DNA of 64,000 nt. Origin: Streptomyces formicae (GTDB lineage: Bacteria > Actinomycetota > Actinomycetes > Streptomycetales > Streptomycetaceae). Where the stretch lies: assembly GCF_022647665.1 (NCBI RefSeq), contig NZ_CP071872.1, forward strand, positions 6,014,001 to 6,078,000, given 5' to 3'. Of this stretch, positions 1 to 8,587 are shown piece by piece. Each line of letters begins with the position of its first letter. Position 1 is the first letter of the stretch. The position numbers and the translations under genes are program-made. A model generated the notes under the pieces. It saw only the letters and a list, made by a program, of their open reading frames with translations. It made no database searches and was not told the origin of the DNA.

Positions 1-372
1 GTCGTACGCGTCGACGCTGGTGGCGAGCGAGATGCCCGCGCGGTCGGTGATCTCGCCCCGCTCGGCGGCCAGCTTGTGGCGCATGTAGCGGTTCTTCTCG
101 GCCATCGCGGTGTACGTGCTCGCGTCGACGGCCTGCACCTGGAGCAGCCGTACGACGAAGGCCAGCATGGTGAGCGTGAGCGCGAGGCTGACGAGCCGCA
201 GCCGCGGGCGGGGGCTGCCGAGCCGGATCCGGCGGGGGCCGGAGGCCGGGCGCGGGCGGGCGGCCGGGCGGTTCACGGCCCGGCCGCGGCCGGGCTGGCG
301 GCCGCGGTCCCCCGGGCCGACGGGGCGCGCGGGCCCGGGGACCCGGCGGCGCGGTGGTTCCTTGGGGGGCAC
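1..372 (-). CDS. ftsI: Peptidoglycan transpeptidase FtsI (PBP3-type), N-terminal part only
   Basis: Runs off the left edge of the window; only about 124 N-terminal residues are present. The chosen GTG start (MPPKEPPRRRV) lies 4 bp after the ftsL stop, with an AGGTG ribosome site inside the end of ftsL. The protein begins with a long Arg/Pro-rich cytoplasmic tail of about 65 residues. One membrane segment follows (LRLVSLALTLTMLAFVVRLL), then the start of the PBP dimerisation domain (KNRYMRHKLAAERGEITDRA). The catalytic transpeptidase domain lies outside the window. In the family this enzyme cross-links septal peptidoglycan outside the membrane as part of the divisome. Order rsmH-ftsL-ftsI is the standard head of the division and cell-wall cluster. 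The identification rests on the N-terminal motif and the gene order. Confidence 0.93.
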   Translation of the reverse strand, partial: MPPKEPPRRRVPGPARPVGPGDRGRQPGRGRAVNRPAARPRPASGPRRIRLGSPRPRLRLVSLALTLTMLAFVVRLLQVQAVDASTYTAMAEKNRYMRHKLAAERGEITDRAGISLATSVDAYD

Positions 373-376
373 TGCG

Positions 377-883
377 TCACCTGCCGGGGGTCGTGGAGGG
401 CTGCGGCGCAACAGACGTGATGGGCGCGGTGGGCGCGGCCGGCGTGGCCGACGCCGCGGGTGAAGCGGGCGGGGTGGTGGCAGGGGGCGGAGACGGGGGC
501 GGGGGCGGCGGGGCGGTGGCCTTGCCCGGTACGCCCCGGACCGCGCCGTCCGGGCCGAGGAACGCGGGGTTGCCGCCCGGCACCATGCCCAGCTCGCGGG
601 CGCGCCGCTGGAGCGCGTCGGGCGCGGAGCGCTGGTCCACGTCCCGCTGGAGCTCCTGCTCCTGATCGGTGAGCTCGGTGGTCTTCCTCTTCAGCTCGCT
701 CAGCTTGAACGAGCCCTCGTTGAGGGAGGAGTTGAGCAGCAGCAGGGTGATCAGTCCGCCGCCCAGCAGGACGACGACGAGCAGGACGAAGGGCGTACGG
801 GCGGCGGTGCTGGGCCCCGACGGCATCAGCCGCGCGAGCCGTGCGGCGCGCCCCCTGAGCTGTCCTGCGGCCTTCCTCACCAC
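377..883 (-). CDS. ftsL: Cell division protein FtsL
   Basis: 168 residues with FtsL architecture: a basic cytoplasmic N-terminus (about 1-30), one membrane helix (FVLLVVVLLGGGLITLLLL, about 32-50), then a coiled-coil periplasmic segment (LSELKRKTTELTDQEQELQRDV). The C-terminal tail, from about residue 120, is Pro/Ala/Thr-rich and low complexity, typical of actinobacterial versions. FtsL is a bitopic divisome scaffold that associates with DivIC-type proteins and recruits FtsW/FtsI; it has no enzymatic activity. The GTG start is preceded by GGGAGGG about 5 nt upstream; a second in-frame GTG follows directly. It lies 48 bp after rsmH and 4 bp before ftsI, so the three are probably co-transcribed. 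Confidence 0.92.
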   Translation of the reverse strand: MVRKAAGQLRGRAARLARLMPSGPSTAARTPFVLLVVVLLGGGLITLLLLNSSLNEGSFKLSELKRKTTELTDQEQELQRDVDQRSAPDALQRRARELGMVPGGNPAFLGPDGAVRGVPGKATAPPPPPPSPPPATTPPASPAASATPAAPTAPITSVAPQPSTTPGR

Positions 884-931
884 ATGCCCTCCCTCACCCG
901 ATCGCTGTCGCCCGCACGTGCGCGGCGGCGG

Positions 932-1915
932 TCACTGCTCGTCCTCGCGGATCCGCTGGGCGCCGCGCAGCCGCGCGGGCGCCGCCCTGCGGTTCTCGGC
1001 GACCTCCTCCTCCGTGGGGAGCTCGGCGCCGCGGGTCAGCAGCTTCAGCCGCGGCTGGTAGGCCTCGGGCACGACCGGCAGGCCGGGCGGGGCGGTGTTG
1101 GCCGCGCCCGCCGCGAAGACCTGCTTGACCAGCCGGTCCTCCAGCGAGTGGTACGAGAGGACCGCGATCCGGCCGCCGACGGCGAGGGCCTTCACGGCGG
1201 CCGGGATCGCCCGCTCCAGGACCGTCAGCTCCCCGTTGACCTCGATGCGCAGGGCCTGGAAGGTGCGCTTGGCGGGGTTTCCGCCGGTGCGCTTGGCGGC
1301 CTGCGGCAGGGCGTCGCGGATCAGTTCGACGAGCCGGGCGCTGTTGCCGAAGGGCTCCTTGTCCCGCTCCCGTACGATCGCCGCCACGATCCGCTTGGCC
1401 TGCTTCTCCTCGCCGTACGCGCGCAGGATCCGCACCAGCTCGCCGGCCGGATAGGTGTTGAGGACCTCGGCGGCGCTGACCCCGGTCGTCTGGTCCATGC
1501 GCATGTCGAGCGGGGCGTCCTGGGCGTACGCGAAGCCGCGGTCCGCCTCGTCGAGCTGCATGGAGGAGACGCCGAGGTCGAAGAGGACGCCCTGGACGCG
1601 CGGCAGCCCGAGCCGGTCGAGGACGTCGGGGAGCTCGTCGTAGACGGCGTGCACGAGGGTGGCGCGGTCGCCGAAGGGCGCGAGTCGCTCGCCGGAGAGC
1701 CGCAGCGCCTCCTTGTCGCGGTCGAGCGCGACGAGACGCGCCTCGGGGAAGCGGGTGAGCAGGGCCTCGCTGTGCCCGCCTAGGCCGAGGGTGCAGTCGA
1801 CGACGACGGGCCCCTGGCCTTCGGCATGGGGGACCCCGCCGGGCTGTTGCTCCAGGGCGGGTGCCAGCAGGTCCAGGCACCGCTGGAGCATCACCGGGAC
1901 GTGTCGCTGGCTCAA
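932..1915 (-). CDS. rsmH: 16S rRNA (cytosine1402-N4)-methyltransferase RsmH
   Basis: 327 residues, normal for RsmH/MraW. It begins with the family motif RHVPVMLQRCLDLLAP. The SAM-binding signature is VVDCTLGLGGHSEALL (about 38-53), followed by FDLGVSSMQLDEADRGFAY, LDMRMD and the C-terminal LSYHSLEDRLVK block. The enzyme methylates N4 of C1402 in 16S rRNA using SAM. The start is TTG with GAGAGGG upstream. It is the first gene of the ftsL-ftsI cluster here. No mraZ precedes it, unlike many bacteria: the upstream neighbour is a divergent carbonic anhydrase. A sigma-70-like promoter lies about 120-150 bp upstream. Confidence 0.96.
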   Translation of the reverse strand: MSQRHVPVMLQRCLDLLAPALEQQPGGVPHAEGQGPVVVDCTLGLGGHSEALLTRFPEARLVALDRDKEALRLSGERLAPFGDRATLVHAVYDELPDVLDRLGLPRVQGVLFDLGVSSMQLDEADRGFAYAQDAPLDMRMDQTTGVSAAEVLNTYPAGELVRILRAYGEEKQAKRIVAAIVRERDKEPFGNSARLVELIRDALPQAAKRTGGNPAKRTFQALRIEVNGELTVLERAIPAAVKALAVGGRIAVLSYHSLEDRLVKQVFAAGAANTAPPGLPVVPEAYQPRLKLLTRGAELPTEEEVAENRRAAPARLRGAQRIREDEQ

Positions 1916-2036
1916 TGCGCCCTCTCAGGTCCCTCGCGGGCGGGGGCCGGACCGTGCGTATGCCGTCGCCGGTGCCACTGCCGCACACGCGGGAAAATCA
2001 TGGAAATGTGCAGGATGTGTCCGTGAACTCCGCGTC

Positions 2037-2064
2037 ACTCTAGTCCACTGGCCTGGCCGGTCAA
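2037..2064 (-). promoter_or_regulatory. Predicted rsmH promoter
   Basis: Reading the minus strand, TTGACC (2064-2059), a 16-nt spacer and TAGAGT (2042-2037) form a good housekeeping-sigma promoter. It would give a 5' leader of about 115 nt before the rsmH TTG. This is the main content of the 325-bp gap between rsmH and the carbonic anhydrase (1916-2240), apart from the carbonic anhydrase promoter at its other end. Confidence 0.5.
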
Positions 2065-2227
2065 TCAACCGGCTGGCGCGTCGCACAGGCGGACCGGAGG
2101 CACGGCCGCTATCAGGACGCCTCACCCGAATGGGTCCGTCATGCTCACGCCTGTGGGTTACCTCACAACAAGCCTCATTGACGTTCTTTGTCCGCTCTCA
2201 CAGCGAGCCCCGGACGGCCGTGGCCAT

Positions 2228-2240
2228 TACCGTCATATCC
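2228..2240 (+). promoter_or_regulatory. -10 element for leaderless carbonic anhydrase mRNA
   Basis: TACCGT followed by exactly 7 nt and then the ATG at 2241. There is no Shine-Dalgarno sequence in between. This is the TANNNT-N7-RTG layout expected when transcription starts at the first base of the start codon. Confidence 0.45.
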
Positions 2241-2801
2241 ATGTCGACATCCGCGCACCTTCCCGCAGAAGCGCACGTCCCCGCAGACGCCGCCCTGGAG
2301 GGCGGGACGGTCACCGACCGGCTCGTCGAGGCGAACGAGCGGTACGCCGCGGGGTTCAGGGACCCCGGCATGGACGCGCGGCCCGTGCTCCGGGTCGCGG
2401 TGGTGGCGTGCATGGACGCCCGCCTCGACCTGCACGCCGCGCTCGGGCTCGAACTGGGCGACTGCCACACGATCCGCAACGCCGGCGGCGTGGTCACCGA
2501 CGACGTGATCCGCTCGCTCACCATCAGCCAGCGCGCGCTCGGGACCCGCAGCGTGATACTCATCCACCACACCAACTGCGGTCTGGAGAGTCTGACCGAG
2601 GACTTCCGCCACGAGCTGGAGGACGAGGTGGGGCAGCGGCCGGCCTGGGCGGTGGAGGCGTTCCGTGATGTCGACCAGGACGTGCGGCAGTCGATGCAGC
2701 GGGTGCGTACGTCGCCGTTCCTGCTGCACAGGGACGACGTCCGTGGTTTCGTCTTCGATGTCACCAGCGGTCTGCTGCGTGAGATCGATCCCGCCGCGTA
2801 G
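2241..2801 (+). CDS. Beta-class carbonic anhydrase
   Basis: 186 residues. It interconverts CO2 and bicarbonate in the cytoplasm. Zinc ligands of the beta class are visible: Cys57 in CMDARLD (with the Asp59-Arg61 catalytic dyad) and His110/Cys113 in HHTNCG. IRNAGG (about 78-83) is also typical. The length fits the small actinobacterial beta-CAs. I chose the ATG at 2241 because the conserved domain begins soon after and the upstream TACCGT-N7-ATG arrangement suggests a leaderless message; no ribosome site is seen. It is divergent from rsmH and transcribed on its own; the next gene on the same strand begins about 200 bp later. Confidence 0.93.
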   Translation: MSTSAHLPAEAHVPADAALEGGTVTDRLVEANERYAAGFRDPGMDARPVLRVAVVACMDARLDLHAALGLELGDCHTIRNAGGVVTDDVIRSLTISQRALGTRSVILIHHTNCGLESLTEDFRHELEDEVGQRPAWAVEAFRDVDQDVRQSMQRVRTSPFLLHRDDVRGFVFDVTSGLLREIDPAA

Positions 2802-2848
2802 GCGCGAAAGACGGCAACCGCAGACATATCGCGCCCTGTGGCGTCGAG

Positions 2849-2857
2849 TTATCCACA
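2849..2857 (+). other. Isolated DnaA-box-like 9-mer
   Basis: TTATCCACA, an exact match to the classical E. coli DnaA box, lies in the 198-bp gap between the carbonic anhydrase and the MoxR operon. It is a single copy with no neighbours, so it is not an origin. It could be a DnaA regulatory site or chance. Confidence 0.25.
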
Positions 2858-2999
2858 GGCGAGTGACACGAAGCGGTAACGGCAACAAGAATGCGGGTGT
2901 GACACCTCTGCGGAACCGACCGGAGGGGGTGTCCGTGTTTCGGGGTGGGCCGTGCCGCAGGCAGTGCACCGGCCCATGGAACGGGCCGAGGAGGGCCGG

Positions 3000-4052
3000 G
3001 TGACGACCTATGACGATCGAGCGAGCCTCACAGATCTGACCACCACAGCGGAGCGTGTCCGCAGGTCGGTCGAGGGTGTGATCGAGGGCAAGCCTGAGGT
3101 CGTACGGCTTTCGCTGACCGTGCTGCTCGCCGAGGGACATCTACTCATCGAGGATGTGCCGGGTGTGGGCAAGACGATGCTGGCCAAGGCGCTGGCGCGG
3201 TCCATCGACTGCTCGGTGCGCCGCATCCAGTTCACGCCCGACCTGCTGCCGTCGGACATCACCGGTGTGTCGATCTACGACCAGCAGCGGCGGGACTTCG
3301 AGTTCAAGCCGGGCGCGATCTTCGCGCAGATAGTGATCGGCGACGAGATCAACCGCGCGTCGCCGAAGACCCAGTCCGCGTTGCTGGAGTCGATGGAGGA
3401 GCGACAGGTCACCATCGACGGGCAGACCTACGAGCTGCCCCACCCCTTCATGGTGGTGGCCACGCAGAACCCCGTGGAGATGGAGGGCACGTATCCGCTG
3501 CCGGAGGCGCAGCGCGACCGCTTCATGGCCCGGGTCTCGATGGGGTATCCGACCCCGGAGGCCGAGCTGCAGATGCTCGATGTGCACGGCGCGGTCTCAC
3601 CGCTCGACGACCTCCAGCCCGTGGCGCACGCCCACGACATCGTGAAGCTGATCGACGCGGTGCGCACGGTCCATGTCGCCGAGTCCGTGCGGCGGTACGC
3701 GGTGGAGCTGGTCGCCGCCACGCGCAGCCACCCGGATCTGCGGCTGGGCGCCTCGCCGCGCGCCACGCTCCATCTGCTGCGCGCCGCGAAGGCGTCGGCC
3801 GCCCTGTCCGGGCGGGAGTACGCACTGCCGGACGATGTGCAGTCGCTGGCCGTGCCGGTGCTGGCGCACCGGCTGCTGCCCACCGCCCAGGCCCAGCTGA
3901 ACCGCCGCACCGCCGAGCAGGTCGTGCTGGAGATCCTCCAGCGCATCCCCGTGCCCACCTCCGGCACCGACAGCAGCTACGGCACCGCGGCGCACCGGCA
4001 GATGCCCGGCGGCCCGGTCTACGGCCAGCGGCCCGGCACCCGGCGGTTGTGA
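3000..4052 (+). CDS. MoxR-family AAA+ ATPase
   Basis: 350 residues. AAA_3 (MoxR) ATPase with Walker A PGVGKT (about 54-59), Walker B IVIGDEIN, sensor region MVVATQNPVEMEGTYPLPEAQRDRF, and the C-terminal lid with ASPRATLHLLRAAKA. MoxR proteins act as chaperone-like ATPases that mature or activate partner complexes. Here the partners are presumably the co-transcribed DUF58 and transglutaminase-like proteins, an arrangement widespread in bacteria whose substrate is unknown. The GTG at 3000 has GAGGAGGG about 5-8 nt upstream; in-frame ATG 2976 and GTG 2952 are alternatives. Its stop codon overlaps the next ATG (TGATG), implying translational coupling. Confidence 0.93.
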   Translation: MTTYDDRASLTDLTTTAERVRRSVEGVIEGKPEVVRLSLTVLLAEGHLLIEDVPGVGKTMLAKALARSIDCSVRRIQFTPDLLPSDITGVSIYDQQRRDFEFKPGAIFAQIVIGDEINRASPKTQSALLESMEERQVTIDGQTYELPHPFMVVATQNPVEMEGTYPLPEAQRDRFMARVSMGYPTPEAELQMLDVHGAVSPLDDLQPVAHAHDIVKLIDAVRTVHVAESVRRYAVELVAATRSHPDLRLGASPRATLHLLRAAKASAALSGREYALPDDVQSLAVPVLAHRLLPTAQAQLNRRTAEQVVLEILQRIPVPTSGTDSSYGTAAHRQMPGGPVYGQRPGTRRL

Positions 4053-5407
4053 TGGCGGCCGGGAGCCCTGCCGCCGGCGGTGAGGAGCACGGCGGTCTGC
4101 GGGCGGCTCTCGGCGGGCTGACCACACGCGGCCGCTCCTTCCTGGCGGCCGGTCTGGCGGCGGCGGTGTGCGCGTATGTGCTGGGGCAGCGGGATCTGCT
4201 CCGGGTCGGGCTGCTGCTCGCCGTGCTGCCGCTGATCTGTGTGGCCGTGCTCTACCGCACGCGGTACCGGGTGGCGGCCGGCAGGCGGCTGTCGCCGTCG
4301 CGGGTGCCCGCCGGGTCCGAGGCCCGGGTGCATCTGCGGATGGACAACGTCTCGCGGATGGCGACCGGCCTGCTCATGCTCCAGGACCATGTGCCGTACG
4401 TGCTGGGGCCCCGGCCCCGGTTCGTGCTCGACCGGGTGGAGCCGGGCGGCCGCCGCGAGGTGTCCTACCGGGTCCGCTCCGATCTGCGCGGGCGCTATCC
4501 GCTCGGGCCGTTGCAGCTGCGGCTCAGCGATCCGTTCGGGATGTGCGAGCTGACCCGCTCGTTCAGCGCGTACGACACGCTGACCGTCATCCCGCGCACC
4601 GAGCCGCTGCCGCCGGTGCGGCTCGCGGGCGAGGCGTCGGGGTACGGGGACGGGCGGCAGCGCTCGCTGGCGCTGGCCGGCGACGACGACGTCATTCCGC
4701 GCACGTACCGGCAGGGCGACGAGCTGCGCCGGGTGCACTGGCGCTCCACCGCGCGCCACGGCGAGCTGATGGTGCGCCGCGAGGAGCAGCCGCAGCGGGC
4801 CCGATGCACGGTGCTGCTCGACACCCGCCGGATCGCCTACCAGGGCGCAGGCCCCGACTCGGCCTTCGAGTGGGCCGTGTCGGCGGCGGCGTCCGCGCTG
4901 GTGCACATGCTGGAGCGGGGTTTCGCGGTACGGCTGCTGACGGACACGGGCAGTTCGGTGCCCAGCCCCGGCGCCGACGGATTCACCGGGTCCACGCAGG
5001 ATTCCGCGGACTCCGCGGGGCTGATGATGGACACCCTCGCCGTCGTCGACCACTCGGACGGTGCGGGGCTCTCCCGCGCGTACGACGTGCTGCGCGGCGG
5101 CAACGAGGGACTGCTGGTCGCCTTCGTCGGCGATCTCGACGAGGAGCAGGCGGCGGTCGCGGCCCGGATGCGGCAGCGCAGCGGCGGTGCGGTCGCGTTC
5201 GTCCTGGACAGCGGTCAGTGGGTGACGAGCGGCGCCGTGGCGGGCGCGGTCGAGGAGCGGCTGCGGCAGCTGCGTGAGGCCGGGTGGACGGCGGTGGCGG
5301 TGCCCCCGGGCGCGGCGCTGGCCGAGCTGTGGCGGCAGGCGGCCCGCGAGCGGGCCGACACCGCCCCGGCGGGCGGTACGGACGGGTTCTCTGGGGGATG
5401 GTCATGA
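4052..5407 (+). CDS. DUF58 domain-containing membrane protein
   Basis: 451 residues. Two hydrophobic N-terminal segments (about 30-75, around FLAAGLAAAVCAYVLG and LLLAVLPLICVAVLY) are followed by a soluble region containing the DUF58 signature DDVIPRTYRQGDELRRVHWRSTARHGELMVRREEQ, residues about 210-250. A von Willebrand A-like fold is predicted for this family. It is the middle gene of the MoxR-DUF58-transglutaminase operon, with 1-base and 4-base stop/start overlaps on either side. Molecular function is not established; membrane anchoring and the operon suggest it is a MoxR client acting with the transglutaminase-like protein at the envelope. Confidence 0.9.
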   Translation: MAAGSPAAGGEEHGGLRAALGGLTTRGRSFLAAGLAAAVCAYVLGQRDLLRVGLLLAVLPLICVAVLYRTRYRVAAGRRLSPSRVPAGSEARVHLRMDNVSRMATGLLMLQDHVPYVLGPRPRFVLDRVEPGGRREVSYRVRSDLRGRYPLGPLQLRLSDPFGMCELTRSFSAYDTLTVIPRTEPLPPVRLAGEASGYGDGRQRSLALAGDDDVIPRTYRQGDELRRVHWRSTARHGELMVRREEQPQRARCTVLLDTRRIAYQGAGPDSAFEWAVSAAASALVHMLERGFAVRLLTDTGSSVPSPGADGFTGSTQDSADSAGLMMDTLAVVDHSDGAGLSRAYDVLRGGNEGLLVAFVGDLDEEQAAVAARMRQRSGGAVAFVLDSGQWVTSGAVAGAVEERLRQLREAGWTAVAVPPGAALAELWRQAARERADTAPAGGTDGFSGGWS

Positions 5408-7923
5408 GCGGTAGCGCAAGGCTGGCCCTGTGCGCCTACGCCGCCACGCTGATGGCGGTCGGCGCGCTCCAGCCGCTGGTCGGTCCGGCGACCTGGATCG
5501 TGCAGGCCGCGTTCCTGGTGGCGGTGGTGAGCGGGGTGGGCGCGCTGGCCCGGCGGGTGCCGCTGGCCCGGCCGCTGACGGTGGCCGCGCAGGCCGTCGT
5601 CGCGCTGCTGCTGCTCACTCTGGTCTTCGCCAGTGAGCAGGCCGTCATCGGTCTGCTGCCGGGCCCGGACGCCTTCGCGCACTTCGGGGAGTTGCTGGCC
5701 TCGGGCGCCGATGACGTCGGGCGTTATGCGATACCGGCGCCCGCCACCGACGGCATCCGGCTGATGCTGATCGGCGGGGTGATGCTGATCGGGCTGGCGG
5801 TGGACGCGCTCGCGGTGACCTTCCGCAGCGCCGCCCCCGCGGGCCTGCCGCTGCTGGCGCTGTACTCGGTGGCGGCGGCGCTGTCCGGTGGCGGGGCGGA
5901 CTGGCTCTGGTTCCTGCTGGCCGCCACGGGCTATCTGCTGCTCCTGCTGGCCGAGGGCCGGGACCGGCTGTCGCAGTGGGGCCGCGTGTTCGGCGGTGCG
6001 CCGCGGACGGCGGGCACGGCCGCGGCCGGGCTGGACACCGGCGGCGGTACGGCGCAGGCGCCGGTGCGCATGGGCCGGCGGATCGGGGCGCTCGCCCTGG
6101 GTGTCGCGGTGCTCGTTCCGGCGCCGGCGCTGGGCGGCGGGCTGATCGGCGGAGCGGGCAGCGGTGCGGGCGCGGGCAGTGGGAGCGGCGGCACGATCGA
6201 CGCGGTGAACCCGGTCGTGACGCTGCAGGACACCCTCAACCAGCCGGAAGCGCGCGAGTGGCTGAAGTACAAGACCAACGCGGACGACACCAGCGACATG
6301 TATCTGCGGATCATGGCGCTGGACCAGTTCGACGGCGGCTCCTGGAAGTTCTCGGTGCGGCCGCTCACGGGTGTTCCGGAGGAGCTCCCGCGGCCCGACG
6401 GGCTGGGTGGTGAGGCGGGCACGACCGAGATCAGGACGAACGTCTCGGCCGCCGGTTCCTACCGGCAGGGCTGGCTGCCGATGCCGTATCCGACGACCCG
6501 GGTGAGCATCGACGGCAAGTGGCGCTTCGACCCGGCCCGGCGGACGATCATCGGTGACGGCGGGCAGACGACGAGCGGTGTGCAGTACTCGGTCACCAGC
6601 CTCCTGGTGAATCCGACCCGTGAGCAGCTCGCCCGGGCCCCCGAGCCCTCGGCCGCGCTGCTGCGGGAGTACACGCAGGTGCCCGATTCCCTCCCGGCCG
6701 ATGTGCGGTCCACGGCGGCCCGGGTGACGAAGGGCGCGACGAACGCCTACGAGCGGGCGGCCGAGCTGGAGGAGTGGTTCGCCGTCGGCGGCGGCTTCAC
6801 CTACAGCACCACGGTGAAGTCGGGCGGGGGTGTGGAGGGCATTTCCCGGTTCCTGAAGAACAAAGAGGGCTTCTGCGTCCACTTCTCGTTCTCGATGGCG
6901 GCGATGGCCCGGGTGCTGGGCATACCGGCGCGGGTGGCGGTCGGCTTCACCCCGGGCACGGCGACGGCGGGCGGCGCGATGTCGGTGACCAACCGTGATG
7001 CGCATGCCTGGCCCGAGCTGTACTTCGAGGGTGTCGGGTGGACCCGGTTCGAGCCGACCCCGACCCGGGGCTCCCGCCCCGACTACACCCAGGAGCAGAC
7101 GCCGTCCGGCGCCGCGACCAGCCCTGTGGAGCCGGGCGCGAGCGCCTCGGCGGAGGCGTCGGCCGCTCCGTCGAGCGAGCCCAGCTGCTCTGCGCAGGAC
7201 CAGCGGGCGGGCGACTGCGGGGCGGCCGCGCCGAGGGACGTGCTGCCGCCGGAGGATCCAGGGCCTTCGCCGCTGGTGGTGGCGGGAATCGTCATCCTCG
7301 TGGTGGCGCTGCTGGCCGTGCCCTTGCTGCCGCTGCTGTGGCGGCTGCGGGTACGGATGCGGCGGCTGGGCTCGGACCGGCATGTCCGCGGTCCGGGACG
7401 GGGATCCGGAGCGGGGTCGGGCCCCGGACCGGGATCGGGACCGAAATCGGGACCGGAGCTCGGAGGGGCCGCTGCCGCCGGCACAGGGCAGGCGTCCGCG
7501 CCCGCGCTGGCCGCATGGCAGGAGGTCTCCGACTCGGCCTGGGACTACGGCATCCTGCCGGACGAGTCGCAGACCCCGCGCAAGGCGGCCGCCCGGATCG
7601 TGCGGCTCGGACAGCTGGAGGGCGCACCCGCCGATTCGGTGCACCGGGTGGCCCACGCGCTGGAACAGGTGCTGTACGCACCGGAGCCCCGGTCGGCACC
7701 GGGCCTCGCCGAGGAGGTCCAGCAGGTCCGCAAGGGCCTGGCCGCGAACGCCACCCGCGCGGCCCGGCTGCGCGCCCTCCTGCTCCCGCGCTCATCGGCA
7801 CGGGTCCTGTGGGCCTTCTCGGACCGCTGGACCGCCCTCACCTCCCGCTGGTCGGCGACCAGGGCCCGGGCCCTGGCCCAGCTGACGGTCCAGCTCCGGA
7901 GGCTCTCCCGCCAACGCGGCTGA
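5404..7923 (+). CDS. Transglutaminase-like TgpA/DUF3488 membrane protein
   Basis: 839 residues. The N-terminal half holds about six membrane helices (residues 5-270). It is followed by an exported transglutaminase-core domain with Cys491 (EGFCVHFSFSMAAMARVLGIP) and His534 (NRDAHAWPELYFEGVGWTRFEP). Then come an Ala/Ser/Pro-rich linker, one more membrane helix (LVVAGIVILVVALLAVPLL) and a cytoplasmic DUF4129-like tail (LPDESQTPRKAAARIVRLG). The fold suggests a papain-like protease or amidase facing the cell wall. ATGA overlap with the DUF58 gene and a GGGGG ribosome site fix the start. A strong bidirectional terminator lies about 165 bp downstream. The linker carries a Gly/Pro/Ser-rich low-complexity patch (GPGRGSGAGSGPGPGSGP). 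Confidence 0.9.
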   Translation: MSGSARLALCAYAATLMAVGALQPLVGPATWIVQAAFLVAVVSGVGALARRVPLARPLTVAAQAVVALLLLTLVFASEQAVIGLLPGPDAFAHFGELLASGADDVGRYAIPAPATDGIRLMLIGGVMLIGLAVDALAVTFRSAAPAGLPLLALYSVAAALSGGGADWLWFLLAATGYLLLLLAEGRDRLSQWGRVFGGAPRTAGTAAAGLDTGGGTAQAPVRMGRRIGALALGVAVLVPAPALGGGLIGGAGSGAGAGSGSGGTIDAVNPVVTLQDTLNQPEAREWLKYKTNADDTSDMYLRIMALDQFDGGSWKFSVRPLTGVPEELPRPDGLGGEAGTTEIRTNVSAAGSYRQGWLPMPYPTTRVSIDGKWRFDPARRTIIGDGGQTTSGVQYSVTSLLVNPTREQLARAPEPSAALLREYTQVPDSLPADVRSTAARVTKGATNAYERAAELEEWFAVGGGFTYSTTVKSGGGVEGISRFLKNKEGFCVHFSFSMAAMARVLGIPARVAVGFTPGTATAGGAMSVTNRDAHAWPELYFEGVGWTRFEPTPTRGSRPDYTQEQTPSGAATSPVEPGASASAEASAAPSSEPSCSAQDQRAGDCGAAAPRDVLPPEDPGPSPLVVAGIVILVVALLAVPLLPLLWRLRVRMRRLGSDRHVRGPGRGSGAGSGPGPGSGPKSGPELGGAAAAGTGQASAPALAAWQEVSDSAWDYGILPDESQTPRKAAARIVRLGQLEGAPADSVHRVAHALEQVLYAPEPRSAPGLAEEVQQVRKGLAANATRAARLRALLLPRSSARVLWAFSDRWTALTSRWSATRARALAQLTVQLRRLSRQRG

Positions 7924-8087
7924 CGGCCGGAAGCGCCGGTTCCCGGGCCCATGGCCCGGGGACCGGCCCGGCTCGGGGTTGCAGATATCCGGCCTGTGGG
8001 GCCCGTCGCGTCGGCGTGGGCGCCGACGGGGCCGGTCAGCATCACGGGCCGCACAGGGCCGCTCAGGGGCGGGGCCGCAACACGAAA

Positions 8088-8115
8088 GGGGTGACCGCTG
8101 AGATGCGGTCACCCC
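8088..8115. terminator. Bidirectional hairpin between convergent genes
   Basis: Perfect 11-bp stem GGGGTGACCGC / GCGGTCACCCC with a 6-nt loop, between the transglutaminase operon (+) and the DUF3040 gene (-). Runs are only mildly T-rich on either side, as is usual in Streptomyces. Confidence 0.75.
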
Positions 8116-8143
8116 TCACTCGGGTCTGCTGGATGTCGGAGGC

Positions 8144-8536
8144 TCAGTGGCCACCCTGCTCGTCGCGGCGGCGCTGCCACCGCTGCTCGATCCGGTCCAT
8201 CATCGACCGGCGCTGTTTGGGCCGACGGCGCGTGGCCTGAGCCCCGGGGTTTTGCTCACCCGGCTTCGGCGCCTTGCGCCAGCCGGTGACCGCGAGGACC
8301 GCACAGCCGAGCATGACGAGGAACCCCACCACGCTGATCCAGATCTGCTGAGCGACCATTCCGGCCATGAGGAGCGCGATACCCACCAGGAAGCCGGCGA
8401 CCGCCTGGTATACCCGTCGCCGGGTGTACGTACGCAGCCCGCTTCCCTCGAGCGCTGTCGCGAACTTGGGATCTTCGGCGTACAGCGCTCGCTCCATCTG
8501 CTCGAGCATTCGCTGCTCGTGCTCCGAGAGCGGCAC
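8144..8536 (-). CDS. DUF3040 domain-containing membrane protein
   Basis: 130 residues. It begins with the family motif MPLSEHEQRMLEQMERALYAEDP, followed by RRRVYQAVAGF and two adjacent membrane helices (about 43-62 and 66-85: LVGIALLMAGMVAQQ, ISVVGFLVMLGCAVLAV). The tail is very basic (RRRPKQRRSMMDRIEQRWQRRR). DUF3040 is a small actinobacterial family of unknown function. The GTG start has AGGAGGA at good distance. It is monocistronic, with its own promoter upstream and a shared terminator hairpin downstream. Confidence 0.9.
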   Translation of the reverse strand: MPLSEHEQRMLEQMERALYAEDPKFATALEGSGLRTYTRRRVYQAVAGFLVGIALLMAGMVAQQIWISVVGFLVMLGCAVLAVTGWRKAPKPGEQNPGAQATRRRPKQRRSMMDRIEQRWQRRRDEQGGH

Positions 8537-8587
8537 GGAGTCCTCCTAGTCGTCGGTCGCTGGGGGCGACCGGTATGCGGCCTCTTC

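Noticed and set aside
932..1988. Long open frames opposite or in other frames of real genes (for example opposite rsmH, metF and the thiO-nfo region, the latter over 1,300 codons)
   Set aside because: At this GC content stop codons are rare in all frames. These frames are Arg/Pro/Ala/Gly-rich with no domains, and they overlap well-supported genes.
2000..2026. Tiny reading frame MEMCRMCP resembling a cysteine-rich attenuation peptide
   Set aside because: The next gene on that strand (carbonic anhydrase, 214 bp away) has its own leaderless promoter, no terminator follows the frame, and no -10 or ribosome site supports it.
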